The notes: generated by a model from the sequence alone, not told the origin. A DNA stretch of 64,000 bases from Kribbella sp. VKM Ac-2568 (GCF_004345365.1 NZ_SLVF01000003.1:186001-250000), one strand, 5' to 3'; positions 42,145 through 50,463 are shown, counted from the first letter of the stretch. A program made the numbers and translations.

Positions 42145-43722
42145 TTAGGGCTTAAGGAATCTGCACAGTTCATTAGTGAAGGTGGCGAACGCGGGCTCGT
42201 CTGCCTGCAGGATGTGGTTGGAGCTGTCGAGTGCGACGAGCCGACTACCGGATATCGATGCGTGGAGGTCCTCGGCTTCGGTGAAGGCGAACGCGTGGTC
42301 TCGGCGGCTGTGGAGGATCAAGGTTGGTAGGTGGACGCTGAGGGCTGCTTCGCCGGCGTCGAGGTCGCAGAAGGCGCGCCAGAGCTGGAATGCGTTCTCT
42401 GCCGAGGTGGAGCGGCGTTGGAGCTCATCGAACGCCCGCCACATGTACAGCGGCCCGTCGGGGAGGAATTTCGCGTCATAGATCTGCCTGAACCCCGGCT
42501 GGTCGGATCCCCAGGACAGTCGGATCAGTTCACCCAGCGCGGCCATCGATCGCCGTTCGGTCTGGCTGGCTCTTGCCCACATGGCTCGCGTGCAGGTTCC
42601 GTAGACGATCAGGTGGCTGACTCGCTCCGGATGCCGGGCAGCGTAGGTGAGGGCGATCGGCGCGCCTTGTGAGATGCCGAGCAGGGGAAATCGTTCCAGG
42701 CCCAAGGTGTCGACGACCGTCTCAAGGTCGTGAACCCAGGCATCCAGCGTGAACGAGGAGACGTCCACAGCCCAGTCGGACAGCCCACACCCGCGCTCGT
42801 CGTATCGGACGAGAAGCCGCCCTTCTGACAGCGCGCGCCACCAGTGCGACCAGACGGGGCTCGCCCAGTCATAGTCCAAATGAGTCATCCAGTTGGCCGC
42901 CTTGACCAGCGGAGGCCCCTGTCCGCTGGTGGCGTAGGCGAGTCGGACGCCGTCGGAGGTGCGACAGAAGTGCACCATCTGCTTGGCGAGTCCGGCGTGT
43001 CGGGGCGCTGCAGGTTGCGCTGGGACCGGCGCGGTGACCGGCGTGTCGAGGACCTGAGCGCGCAAGTGGTAGGCCTCCGGGCTCGGGCCGATGCCCAGCT
43101 CGTCCTTAAGCGTCTGCTCGAGTAGGTTCAGCTGCCGCACCGCTCCGGCACGGTCCCCCGCAGCCAACAGCCCCTGCGCGACTCCCAGGTGGGCCTGCTC
43201 GTCAGTCGGGTCCATCATGACCAGTTCCGCCCAGCGCCCGGCCCGGCGAAGCAGCTCGCGGTGCAGCAACTCGGCTCGCTGGCGAGGCTGAAATGCCCAG
43301 GGGGCATACCGATCGTCGGGCAGCAGATCGCCCGTCCAGGCAGTGAGGGCTGCGTCCACGGCCTGCGGCCCGTCGTCGGCCAGCGCGGCCGACGCGGCGG
43401 ACTCGAAACTATGCACGTCCACGGTCACGATGCGCGCGTCGAACAGTGTCACCATTTCGTTCCGTAGGGTCACACAGTCGGTCGCGCCGGTGGCTCTGCG
43501 CGCGTAGTGCGCGGCCTTGTGCAGCTGGTTGGCCGCTTCATGCAAGGGAAGCGTCGGCCAGAGTGCGTCCATGATCTGCTCGCGATGCATCCGACGGCTC
43601 GGGGCCAGCGCGAGCATCTTCACCACCGCAGCGGCGCTGCGACGCTGGAAGTGGACCTGATCGACGATCCGACCATCGACCTCCACGCTGAAGGTGCCCA
43701 TCAGGCGCACCAGCACCGACAT
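42145..43722 (-). CDS. SARP-type (wHTH-BTAD) regulator fused to an alpha/beta hydrolase
   Basis: 525 residues. Residues 1-95 form an OmpR-like winged helix of SARP type (L-M-G-T-F-S-V-E-V-D-G, then MHREQIMDALWP); 98-235 form the bacterial transcriptional activation domain (TGDLLPDDRYAPWAF, QLNLLEQTLKDELGIGPSPE). From about 250 comes an alpha/beta hydrolase: RYDERGCGLSDW, nucleophile Ser at about 351 in L-G-I-S-Q-G-A-P, Asp in HSRRDHAF and His in S-S-N-H-I-L. All three catalytic residues remain. The hydrolase may sense or process a ligand that gates DNA binding. Targets unknown. Confidence 0.9.
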   Translation of the reverse strand: MSVLVRLMGTFSVEVDGRIVDQVHFQRRSAAAVVKMLALAPSRRMHREQIMDALWPTLPLHEAANQLHKAAHYARRATGATDCVTLRNEMVTLFDARIVTVDVHSFESAASAALADDGPQAVDAALTAWTGDLLPDDRYAPWAFQPRQRAELLHRELLRRAGRWAELVMMDPTDEQAHLGVAQGLLAAGDRAGAVRQLNLLEQTLKDELGIGPSPEAYHLRAQVLDTPVTAPVPAQPAAPRHAGLAKQMVHFCRTSDGVRLAYATSGQGPPLVKAANWMTHLDYDWASPVWSHWWRALSEGRLLVRYDERGCGLSDWAVDVSSFTLDAWVHDLETVVDTLGLERFPLLGISQGAPIALTYAARHPERVSHLIVYGTCTRAMWARASQTERRSMAALGELIRLSWGSDQPGFRQIYDAKFLPDGPLYMWRAFDELQRRSTSAENAFQLWRAFCDLDAGEAALSVHLPTLILHSRRDHAFAFTEAEDLHASISGSRLVALDSSNHILQADEPAFATFTNELCRFLKP

Positions 43723-44237
43723 AAGTTCAGGCTAGCCCCGACGGTCAATCGCCGCCAGAACCCTCTGCAATCGGGATATCCGAAAGATCACCGGCATAGC
43801 CCGTCCGAGTGGACGTCCTGTCATCGGCAGTTCCGCGCCTTTACTCTCGGCGGCAGAGCGAGCGTTCTTCCGCAGCCTCAGACCACGCAAGAAACGGCCC
43901 CTCAGTGGCGAACGATGCGCGCGTACTGCCCGCACACGTCCACTGAAGGGCCGCTCCTGCAAGCCTACTCCGCAGTCGCCGGATCCACGACCGTACCTAG
44001 ACACGAACGGGTGCTTGCGCGGGTCAGCGCTGGCGTAGCCCGTCGAGGAGAAGGTCTGTGACTTCGGGTCCGCCTTCCGCGACGACCGAGCCCTCCCCTA
44101 AGCCGATGTCTTCGGCATCCAGCGCAAGCCCGTGCCCGTTGGAGTCGGTCGGTGCTCAAACCCCGGCTGTGCTGCCTTGGTTCACGTGGTGGGGAGGAGG
44201 CGTAGCCGCGGAATGGTTCTGTGCCCCCGCGGTGCCC
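43723..44237. other. Gap with an inverted repeat and a possible TetR tail
   Basis: No complete gene. CGGCCCCTCAGTGG at 43895-43908 pairs with 43940-43953 (one mismatch, 31-base loop), either a terminator or an insertion-element end. On the minus strand 44024-44150 reads E-V-T-D-L-L-L-D-G-L and a stop, the sort of tail seen in TetR regulators, but too little remains to call. Confidence 0.4.
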
Positions 44238-44473
44238 CCGATCCGCTCGGTGTTCCAGTCAGGTATGCGATGCAGCATGGTGCTGATGACGGTTCTGGCC
44301 TTCCATGCGGGCAAGGGCGGCATCGAGGCAGAAGTGCACCCCGCGGCCGAAGGCGACATGGTGGTCCGTCCCAGCGACGAAGGGGCCTCTGTGAGCGATC
44401 GGTACGACGGTCCGCAAACGGTTCGGGCTGGACCTCGATCGGACCCGGACGGGTGATCGTGCGGATGACGTCG
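44238..44473 (-). pseudogene. Cytochrome P450 C-terminal remnant
   Basis: Pieced from more than one minus-strand frame: R-P-G-P-I-E-V-Q-P-E-P-F-A-D-R-R, then A-H-R-G-P-F-V-A-G-T-D-H-H-V-A-F-G-R-G-V-H-F-C-L, the haem-binding loop, then A-R-M-E-G and, after another one-base shift, R-T-V-I-S-T-M-L. The Cys ligand is kept, but the following Gly of the usual F-x-x-G-x-H-x-C-x-G motif is Asp. The N-terminal 300 or so residues are gone, so this is a dead fragment. Confidence 0.72.
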
Positions 44474-44489
44474 AGGGGGCGCCGCGCCT

Positions 44490-44981
44490 TCAGCCGGCGT
44501 CGCCCGTGCTACCGGCTGACGTGTCACCCTGTTCGACGGTGCTCGAGATGGTGCGGCTACCGCCGGTCGCATGGGTGATCTCGACCCGGCGTGGCTGACT
44601 CCGCGGCGACGCCGGGATGGTCACGTGCAGGACACCGTCGGCGTAGTCGGCGGTGAGGTTCTGCGAGTCCACGCCCTCGCCGAGGGAGAGTTGCCGGGCG
44701 AACGAGCCCTGGGATCGCTCGGCGACTATGACCTGCTGGCTATCGCGGTAGGGCGGGGTGCGCTCGGCCTGGATCGTCAAGGCGCCGGAGTCGACGGTCA
44801 CCTCGATGCTCTCAGGGTCGACGCCGGGCAGGTCGGCCTCGACGTGGTAGCTGCCGTCCTCGCCGCGGTAGACGTCCAGTGGCATCCCGAGGGGGCCGCG
44901 CGTCCCGCTTACTGCCATCGACATGAGCCGGTCGAGCTCCCGGGCAGGGTCACGGAACGGCTCAAACCTGAACACGGACAT
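44490..44981 (-). CDS. Hsp20/alpha-crystallin small heat-shock protein
   Basis: 163 residues. The alpha-crystallin domain (about 45-140) has PLDVYRGEDGSYHVEADLPG, V-D-P-E-S-I-E-V-T-V-D-S-G-A-L-T-I, RSQGSFARQLSLGEGVD and ADYADGVLHVTIP, with a Pro-rich beta strand before the C-terminus. The opening M-S-V-F-R-F-E-P-F-R-D-P matches actinobacterial Hsp20. It holds unfolding proteins soluble during stress. GAGGAGGGG precedes the ATG at 44981. No HspR-type operator is obvious upstream; 44982-45339 has no gene. Confidence 0.92.
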   Translation of the reverse strand: MSVFRFEPFRDPARELDRLMSMAVSGTRGPLGMPLDVYRGEDGSYHVEADLPGVDPESIEVTVDSGALTIQAERTPPYRDSQQVIVAERSQGSFARQLSLGEGVDSQNLTADYADGVLHVTIPASPRSQPRRVEITHATGGSRTISSTVEQGDTSAGSTGDAG

Positions 44982-45339
44982 CGCTGGCCCCTCCTCGTGA
45001 GGTGTCGGCTCGGGGACCACATACCGCCTCGGGCGACGCTGTCTCTCTCGGGACATAGTAGTCCTCCTGGGACTCCGCATTCATGGCTCTCGGCCTCGGA
45101 TGTCAGGAACGGCGAGGCTCTGTGCAGCACCTCGACAACCCAAGGGCAGGCGGAGTCCCCTCAAGCACCACCTCCGGCGCCGGTCGGCACCTCCTTGGGC
45201 AGAACCGACGTGTCGTTGGCGGACCGGACCGCCTCCAGTTGCTCGCCGTCCCTACACACGCCTGCGCTTCTACCGGATCTCGGCTGCGTGCGTTGGCCCT
45301 GCGTCCCAGGTGGTCGCCACGCTGCTAGCCCGTCGCGAA

Positions 45340-45895
45340 TCAGTTGGCGGACGTGTGTCGCGGATCTGCTGGCGGATCACAGTCCAGGAGACGGGTGGTG
45401 TCGCCGCGGTCAGCGAGTTCGTCGTGGGCGGTTTTCACATCGGCCGGCATCGGCTGCGGGATGGCGAAGCCGCGGCGTGCGAAGACGTCGATGCGCTGGG
45501 TGTCGCCAACGAGCGTGTTGAGCACGCGGTCTGCGTCCCCGATGGTCTGGACGTACTCGGCCAAGGGCAGCGGCAGAGACGCGCAGATCGGATCCACCTC
45601 GGGGCCAGATCTTGCGACAAGTCGCGTAGGCGCGGCGCTGTTGGTACGGCCGGGAGATCAGAACGACGGTCTTGGGGAAGATGCCTCGTTCGGCCAGGGC
45701 AGCACGCGTGAGGACGATGTTCTCCCGGTGTTGGTCGCCTAGAGGTCTGCGGTGTAGTCCGCGACACCAAGGTCGTGACTGCCGAGGCCCGACACCAACA
45801 TCGGCTGGCCGCAGCTCCTGGTGCAAGTCGTGGTAGTCCCACAACACCCGGGTAGCTTCGAGTACGTCGCCGGGAATGGTCGCGGTCGGGCTCAT
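45340..45895 (-). pseudogene. YdcF/ElyC-family (DUF218) protein remnant, deleted and frameshifted
   Basis: From an ATG at 45895: D-V-L-E-A-T-R-V-L-W-D-Y-H-D-L-H-Q-E-L-R-P-A-D-V, then in a second frame G-L-G-S-H-D-L-G-V-A-D-Y-T. About 40 family residues are missing before E-N-I-V-L-T-R-A-A-L-A, VVLISRPYQQRRAYATCRKIWP and, in a third frame, D-P-I-C-A-S-L-P-L. The family binds nucleotide-like ligands. Several lesions including an internal deletion show real decay here, not just base-calling error. Confidence 0.75.
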
Positions 45896-46034
45896 TCGGG
45901 GATCGTGAACGTGTAGGACCACGAGAATCGACTGGCGGCGTGGACACCGCGCGCGAACTCGACGACGCGGCCTGTGCTGGTCATCGTGATGCGCTGCAGG
46001 ATCATGACCGGTTCGCCAGCCGAGAGTTCCAGAG
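45892..46034 (-). pseudogene. GntR/UTRA regulator C-terminal remnant cut by an att scar
   Basis: E-L-S-A-G-E-P-V-M-I-L-Q-R-I-T-M-T-S-T-G-R-V-V-E-F-A and a F-S-W-S-Y-T-F ending are typical of the last 45 residues of UTRA ligand domains in GntR regulators. Upstream the frame runs directly into the tRNA-Phe-derived repeat at 46035, so the HTH and most of the domain were removed at that junction. Its stop overlaps the YdcF start as ATGA, the remains of a regulator-YdcF operon. Confidence 0.75.
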
Positions 46035-46054
46035 TCGAGACCGCCCCTGACCAC
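46035..46054 (+). repeat. att copy E: short tRNA-Phe 3'-end scar
   Basis: TCGAGACCGCCCCTGACCAC equals the T-loop-to-acceptor end of tRNA-Phe. A C-rich spacer and CACCTGCGGTTTCTTCCGC follow, resembling the hairpin region after tRNA-Phe. The left boundary abuts the GntR remnant, and the anticodon-side half of the usual repeat is missing. Confidence 0.75.
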
Positions 46055-46229
46055 ACCTCTCTCACCTGCGGTTTCTTCCGCAGGCGCGAAGGCCGATCAC
46101 ATTGCTTTGCCCCGAGGGTTCCAGGCTGGCTGTACGCAGCCGATTCTGCCCGGTACCGCGACCAGTGACAGCCGGCAACCTCACGCGCCACCGTTCACCG
46201 CCGGGCCATGCGCGCACAGCGACGGAGGC

Positions 46230-46406
46230 GCCGGCTCCACCAGGGGATGTCCTGCAGCAGTCGAAATCCCATTGGGCGAGGGCTTCGGCGAGGCGCTGGT
46301 CGGCCAGCGGATGACGGATCGCCTCCCACGAGGCAAGCCAGGGGCCGCCGCGTACAAGTGGCTGGCGAAAGGCGGCGTCCGCGGACGCCTGGTGCTGGTG
46401 CCCTAG
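46230..46406 (+). pseudogene. Possible zinc-type alcohol dehydrogenase/quinone oxidoreductase tail
   Basis: In one plus-strand frame the end reads G-A-A-A-Y-K-W-L-A-K-G-G-V-R-G-R-L-V-L-V-P and stops, the usual closing of medium-chain dehydrogenases. Nothing of the catalytic or Rossmann domain precedes it, so it would be a truncated remnant. The rest of 46055-46402 is empty. Confidence 0.4.
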
Positions 46407-47101
46407 GCCGAGGCAGGAAGCTCCGGCGTGATCAGGCCCAGCCCGAGGGCGATCATGATCGCGTTCGCGCGATTGACGGCGCCCAGCTTCTCGTACACGC
46501 GGGAAACATAGGTCTTGGCCGTCGAGAGACTGACAAACATCGCGCCGGCAATCTCAGGCACAGAACGACCGGTGGCCAGGAGGGACAGGACCTCTTGCTC
46601 GCGCGGGCTGAGCGCCAGACCAACCGCCATCGGACCACTGACAGACTGCCCACCGACGGGCTGCACGCCGGCGACCTGGCCGCGACGGGCCAACGCGTGC
46701 ATCAGGCCGGTCGCGGTGAAGGAAGCGGCCGCCACGGCGGCGTGCCGGATCGCCCCGAGGACTTCGGTGTTCGGCGCGGTCTTGTCGACGAAAGCCGAGA
46801 CACCGGTCTCGAGCGCCCTGAACAGTACGTCGTCCTCCGCCTGGGCCGTGAGTACGACAATGCCGAGCTCGGCGTACCGGTCGCGGAGTTCACGGGCGAA
46901 CTGGAGGCCGTCCGCGTCAGGCAGAGCTACATCCAGGACCACGACGTCCGGCCGGGCGGACTCGACCAGTGCCGGCGCCTCCGCGGCGAGGCCGCATTCG
47001 CCGACGACGGTGATGTCGGCGTCAATGCTGACGAGCTTCATGAGTCCGTACCTGGTCAGTGTGTGGCCGTCGATGACGACGACCTTGATCGAGCTCTGCA
47101 T
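46403..47101 (-). CDS. LuxR-type response regulator with incomplete acidic pocket
   Basis: 232 residues. Receiver 1-120: the usual acidic pair is D-G-H at 11-13 (second acid replaced by Gly), phospho-acceptor Asp at about 57 (V-V-L-D-V-A-L-P-D), and K at about 108 in F-V-D-K. A linker of about 45 residues leads to a LuxR HTH near 165-220 (LSPREQEVLSLLATGRSVPE). The altered pocket could reduce metal binding and phosphorylation. No kinase is adjacent. It lies upstream of the Tad locus in opposite orientation and may regulate it; this is inference. Confidence 0.88.
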   Translation of the reverse strand: MQSSIKVVVIDGHTLTRYGLMKLVSIDADITVVGECGLAAEAPALVESARPDVVVLDVALPDADGLQFARELRDRYAELGIVVLTAQAEDDVLFRALETGVSAFVDKTAPNTEVLGAIRHAAVAAASFTATGLMHALARRGQVAGVQPVGGQSVSGPMAVGLALSPREQEVLSLLATGRSVPEIAGAMFVSLSTAKTYVSRVYEKLGAVNRANAIMIALGLGLITPELPASA

Positions 47102-47321
47102 TGCTTGCCCCCGCCGGACTCTTCTGTGGCCCCCAGCCGGAGATGAATAAATGTCACTTACTGAACCGATGATCGGCAGCCACCTACAGTCCGTTACGGA
47201 ATCCGGATGGGTGCTTTTCGCCGAAACAATTGAACACTTGGTGACAAAATTCCAGAAACACCGGCGCCGAGCGAGCCGGCCACGACGGCCGCGTGCCCTT
47301 AGTACGGCGGGATTCCACCCA

Positions 47322-48032
47322 TCAGGCGACGGCCAGGATGGCCACCAATGCGCCGCCGAGCATGAACGGGCCGAAGCTCATGCTGTGCTGGAGGCTGATC
47401 CGGCGTGCGATCAGCAGCACGAGGCTCACGACACCCATCAGGACGAAGCCCAGGGACGCCCCGACGAGCAGAGTCGGCCAGCCCAGCCAGCCGAGCGCGA
47501 TGCCGATTCCGCCGGCGAGCTTGACGTCCCCGCCACCGAGCTGCCCCCGGCTCAACACCGCCAGTACCAAGTAACCGCCACCGAGCACCAGTCCGCCCAG
47601 CAGTGCGCGCAGCAGGTACGACGGATGCCCGTCGACCGCCGTCACGAGTCCGAACAGCGCAATCAGACCCGGGTACAGCAGCAGAGTCAACCGGTTGGGT
47701 AACCGCTGGACCGCGATGTCGATGGCGGCCAACGCGACCCCCAGCGCGCCGATGAAGGCGAACGGGGCCGCATCCGGAAGACCGGCGAACCGCCACAGCA
47801 GCAGGGCAATCACCGCAGCGGTCACCAGCTCGAGGACGAACGGAACGCCGAACCAGCCACGACACTGCGTACACCGGATCGCGAAACGTCCGCTGACCCC
47901 TGTCCCGCAGCGCGCGCAGCTGGTGGGGGCCGGCTCGCCGGAAGCTACCGACAGCCGGAAGACCGTGCTGCGCAGCAGCAGTCCGGCAACGAAGCCAATG
48001 ATGCCCCCGGCAACTGTCCACGCGATGTCCAT
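47322..48032 (-). CDS. Prepilin peptidase (A24 family) for the Tad/Flp pilus
   Basis: 236 residues with about seven or eight membrane helices. A zinc ribbon follows the first helix (C-A-R-C at 39-42, C-T-Q-C at 54-57), then the two catalytic Asp of type IV prepilin peptidases, in A-A-I-D-I-A-V-Q-R-L-P-N and L-G-G-G-D-V-K-L. It cleaves the short leader of Flp pilins and TadE-type pseudopilins. It is transcribed away from the pilin genes that it must serve, 304 bp apart. The ATG at 48032 precedes the first helix. Confidence 0.9.
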   Translation of the reverse strand: MDIAWTVAGGIIGFVAGLLLRSTVFRLSVASGEPAPTSCARCGTGVSGRFAIRCTQCRGWFGVPFVLELVTAAVIALLLWRFAGLPDAAPFAFIGALGVALAAIDIAVQRLPNRLTLLLYPGLIALFGLVTAVDGHPSYLLRALLGGLVLGGGYLVLAVLSRGQLGGGDVKLAGGIGIALGWLGWPTLLVGASLGFVLMGVVSLVLLIARRISLQHSMSFGPFMLGGALVAILAVA

Positions 48033-48137
48033 GCCCGCCAAGGTACGGCGCACCTGGCGTGCGAAGGAACCACGTCACCGCAGAACCGACCGACCGGAGC
48101 CGCGAAGCCGGCTGACCGGCCGACGGTGTCAGCCGAA

Positions 48138-48169
48138 CGACCGACAGGCCTGTCATCTCCTGTCGGTCG
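48138..48169. promoter_or_regulatory. Perfect 11-bp inverted repeat in the Tad divergent promoter region
   Basis: CGACCGACAGG at 48138-48148 and CCTGTCGGTCG at 48159-48169, ten bases apart, lie between the prepilin peptidase and the first pilin. It could be an operator shared by both directions. No other feature is seen in 48033-48336. Confidence 0.5.
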
Positions 48170-48336
48170 GTCGGCGGGTGGTCTCCGCCGTTGTCGGTCG
48201 ATCGTCTTTCGCTATCTGGCCGGTTGACCGATGCCGGGCCGGACCGGCGATCCCGCACTGTTTCGGTACCGATCGGCAGGTCGCCGTTCGATCAACGGGT
48301 GGGGTCCCACACCCGCCACCAACTGGAGGAGTTCCC

Positions 48337-48522
48337 ATGCTCAACAACCTGCTCACCTACGTGCAGACCGCCGTTCAGCAGACGCGTCGCGACGAGCGCG
48401 GCGCCACCATGATCGAGTACGGCCTGATGGTCGCGCTGATCGCCATGATCGTGGTTCCCGCGCTGCTGATCCTGGGCCCGGCCATTGTCGGCCTGTTCAC
48501 CGACGTCGCCGGCAACCTCTGA
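48337..48522 (+). CDS. Flp-family type IVb pilin (first copy)
   Basis: 61 residues: a polar leader, D-E-R-G-A-T-M-I-E-Y-G with the prepilin cleavage context (G-A-T and Glu at +5), then one long hydrophobic helix. This is the major pilin of Tad pili. TGGAGGAG precedes the ATG. A second, diverged pilin gene follows after a strong stem-loop. Confidence 0.92.
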   Translation: MLNNLLTYVQTAVQQTRRDERGATMIEYGLMVALIAMIVVPALLILGPAIVGLFTDVAGNL

Positions 48523-48571
48523 CCGATCGAGCGATCTGCCGATCCACTCCGTTCGATCGCGGGGGGGTGGT

Positions 48572-48597
48572 GCGGCCCGGCCGGACGGCCGGGCCGC
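48572..48597 (+). terminator. GC-rich stem-loop between the two pilin genes
   Basis: GCGGCCCGGCC and GGCCGGGCCGC form a perfect 11-bp stem with a 4-base loop, preceded by a seven-G run. It could be an attenuator or an mRNA-stabilising 3' structure making the first pilin the more abundant product. Confidence 0.7.
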
Positions 48598-48625
48598 CGC
48601 TGCCCCCGCCCAGGTGGGAGTTCCG

Positions 48626-48808
48626 ATGCTCAGTCTCGCGGGGTTCGTCAAAGCCCTTGCCGGCAAGGTGATGCGCGACGATCGCGGCGCGAACCTGATC
48701 GAGTACGGCCTGCTGGCAACGCTGATCGTGCTCGTCGTCCTACCCATTGTCATCATCCTCGGCCCCTTGGTCGCCGCTTTGTATACCGGCGTCATCGGGG
48801 CCTTCTGA
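48626..48808 (+). CDS. Flp-family type IVb pilin (second copy)
   Basis: 60 residues with the same plan as the first pilin: D-D-R-G-A-N-L-I-E-Y-G and a hydrophobic helix rich in Leu/Val/Ile. It differs in leader and tail, so it is not a recent duplicate; it may be a minor or alternative pilin. A GGTGGGAG site precedes the ATG. Confidence 0.9.
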   Translation: MLSLAGFVKALAGKVMRDDRGANLIEYGLLATLIVLVVLPIVIILGPLVAALYTGVIGAF

Positions 48809-48834
48809 CCGATCTTCACGAACCGGGAGAGCTC

Positions 48835-49341
48835 ATGTATCCGAGACGAGGGCATCGCGGCGGGGAAACTCACCACGGCCGCGTATCTCGCATCCGGCCA
48901 GCGGCATGGGTACGCCGCATGCTGCCCTCGTCGGTACATGGGGGCAGCGGCGCGGACCGCGGCGCCACCGCTGTCGAGTTCGCGCTTCTGCTTCCCCTGC
49001 TGCTGCTGATCGTGATGGGCATCATCGACTTCGGCCGGATGCTCAACGCACAGCAGACGCTCACCCAAGCCGCGCGCGAAGGCGCTCGGCTCGTCGCACT
49101 CGCACAGCCGAATGTGGCGAGTCGCACGCAGGCTGCCGCATCCGGGCTGAGCCCCGTGGGCGTGTCGATCCAGTCGGCCTGCCCGGTCGGCGCCGGCCCA
49201 GGCATCAACGGCGCCGTGCAAACCAGCTTTACCTTTCAGTTCACGCCGGGCCTCGGATATCTTGTCGGCTTTTTCGGTGGCACCGGCCTGAGCGGCCAGA
49301 CCACGTTGTCCGCCCGGGGAGTCATGCCATGCGAAACCTGA
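48835..49341 (+). CDS. TadE-like pilus assembly protein (pseudopilin)
   Basis: 168 residues. After a basic lead, D-R-G-A-T-A-V-E-F-A-L-L-L-P at about 41-54 is the TadE prepilin-like motif with one membrane helix. The exported part begins D-F-G-R-M-L-N-A-Q-Q-T-L-T-Q-A-A-R-E-G-A-R. Pseudopilins are processed by the same peptidase and are needed for pilus assembly. Its end overlaps the next start by 13 bp. The long lead before the motif suggests that the true start could be later. Confidence 0.88.
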   Translation: MYPRRGHRGGETHHGRVSRIRPAAWVRRMLPSSVHGGSGADRGATAVEFALLLPLLLLIVMGIIDFGRMLNAQQTLTQAAREGARLVALAQPNVASRTQAAASGLSPVGVSIQSACPVGAGPGINGAVQTSFTFQFTPGLGYLVGFFGGTGLSGQTTLSARGVMPCET

Positions 49342-50438
49342 TCCCACCAATCGTCCGTCCGATGATGCGGCTGCTCGGCGCCGACGACCGAGGTGCCTTC
49401 GGCGTCCTGGTCGGCATGCTGCTCGGGACCGGCGTACTGCTCGGCATGGCCGCTCTGACCGTCGATGTCGGACGGCTGTACCAGGAGCGTGCCGAGTTGC
49501 AGAACGGCGCCGACGCCGGCTCGCTCGCCGTCGCGAAGAGCTGCGTCGCCGGCGCGGCGTGCACACCCGGTACGGCGGCCACCTATGCGAACCTCAACGC
49601 CAAAGACGGTGTGTCGGCGGTGACCCTGGTCTGCGGCCACGACGTCAAAGGTGGTCTGTCGGGTTGCCCCGGGTCCACGGGAACCATGGTCGACTGCCCG
49701 AGCGCACCGGAAGCTGGGACGAACTATGTCGATGTGCACACCGCGACGAGGACCTCAGGCGGCTCCTCGCTGTTGCCGCCGGTGTTCGCCCGCGCGTTGA
49801 CCGGCAACGCCGGCTACCAAGGCAGTACGGTCCACGCCTGTGCTCGCGCGATGTGGGGACCGGCAGTCAAGAGCTCGCAATCGCTGGCGATGACGCTCTC
49901 GATGTGCGCCTGGACCCAGGCAACGGGCGGCACTCCCCCTACCTTCGGCGTCGACACGAGGATCTTCGTGCGAGACGCACCCAGCGCGCCCACGTGTGCG
50001 GGCCTCAGCGCACCCGGTGAGTTCGGCTGGCTGGACGACATCGGCGGGTGCACAGCAGCGATCGACCTCACGCAGAGCGGATACGCCGCGGGGAGCGATC
50101 CGGGCAAGAACATCACCAAAGCGTGTGGGGACGCGTTGACGTCGTACGTCGCGAGCGGGACACCGATCTTCATCCCGATCTTCGACACGTCGACCGGTTC
50201 GGGCAGCGGCGCGACGTATCACCTGGTCGGACTGGCCGCCTTCATCCTCACCGGATACGCGAACATGAACCCCCTCAAGGACGCCATCCCGTCGCCGTTC
50301 ACGAAGGGTTCGTGCCCGAACGGGGCAACCACTCCGTCCTGCATCTACGGACATTTCACCCAGGCCCTGGTGCCTGTGTCCACCACCGTCGGCACCGGCA
50401 CGTACTTCGGCGCCACGGCCGTCAAGCTCGCCGGCTAG
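49329..50438 (+). CDS. TadG-like pilus assembly protein
   Basis: 369 residues. D-D-R-G-A-F-G-V-L-V-G-M-L-L-G-T-G-V-L-L-G is a TadE/TadG-type N-terminal helix, followed by D-V-G-R-L-Y-Q-E-R-A-E-L-Q-N-G-A-D-A (putative Flp/TadG motif). The long exported domain has several Cys and a Gly/Ser/Thr-rich make-up without a recognisable VWA fold. The start overlaps the TadE gene, indicating translational coupling. Confidence 0.85.
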   Translation: MRNLIPPIVRPMMRLLGADDRGAFGVLVGMLLGTGVLLGMAALTVDVGRLYQERAELQNGADAGSLAVAKSCVAGAACTPGTAATYANLNAKDGVSAVTLVCGHDVKGGLSGCPGSTGTMVDCPSAPEAGTNYVDVHTATRTSGGSSLLPPVFARALTGNAGYQGSTVHACARAMWGPAVKSSQSLAMTLSMCAWTQATGGTPPTFGVDTRIFVRDAPSAPTCAGLSAPGEFGWLDDIGGCTAAIDLTQSGYAAGSDPGKNITKACGDALTSYVASGTPIFIPIFDTSTGSGSGATYHLVGLAAFILTGYANMNPLKDAIPSPFTKGSCPNGATTPSCIYGHFTQALVPVSTTVGTGTYFGATAVKLAG

Positions 50439-50463
50439 TACCGCCAGCAGAAGAGAGAGAACC

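Noticed and set aside
43895..43953. Inverted repeat as an insertion-sequence end
   Set aside because: No transposase fragment or target duplication is seen around it; a terminator-like hairpin is equally good.
47299..48258. A 319-codon minus-strand frame overlapping the prepilin peptidase
   Set aside because: Frame-shifted shadow; the other minus frame has the zinc ribbon, membrane helices and both catalytic Asp residues.
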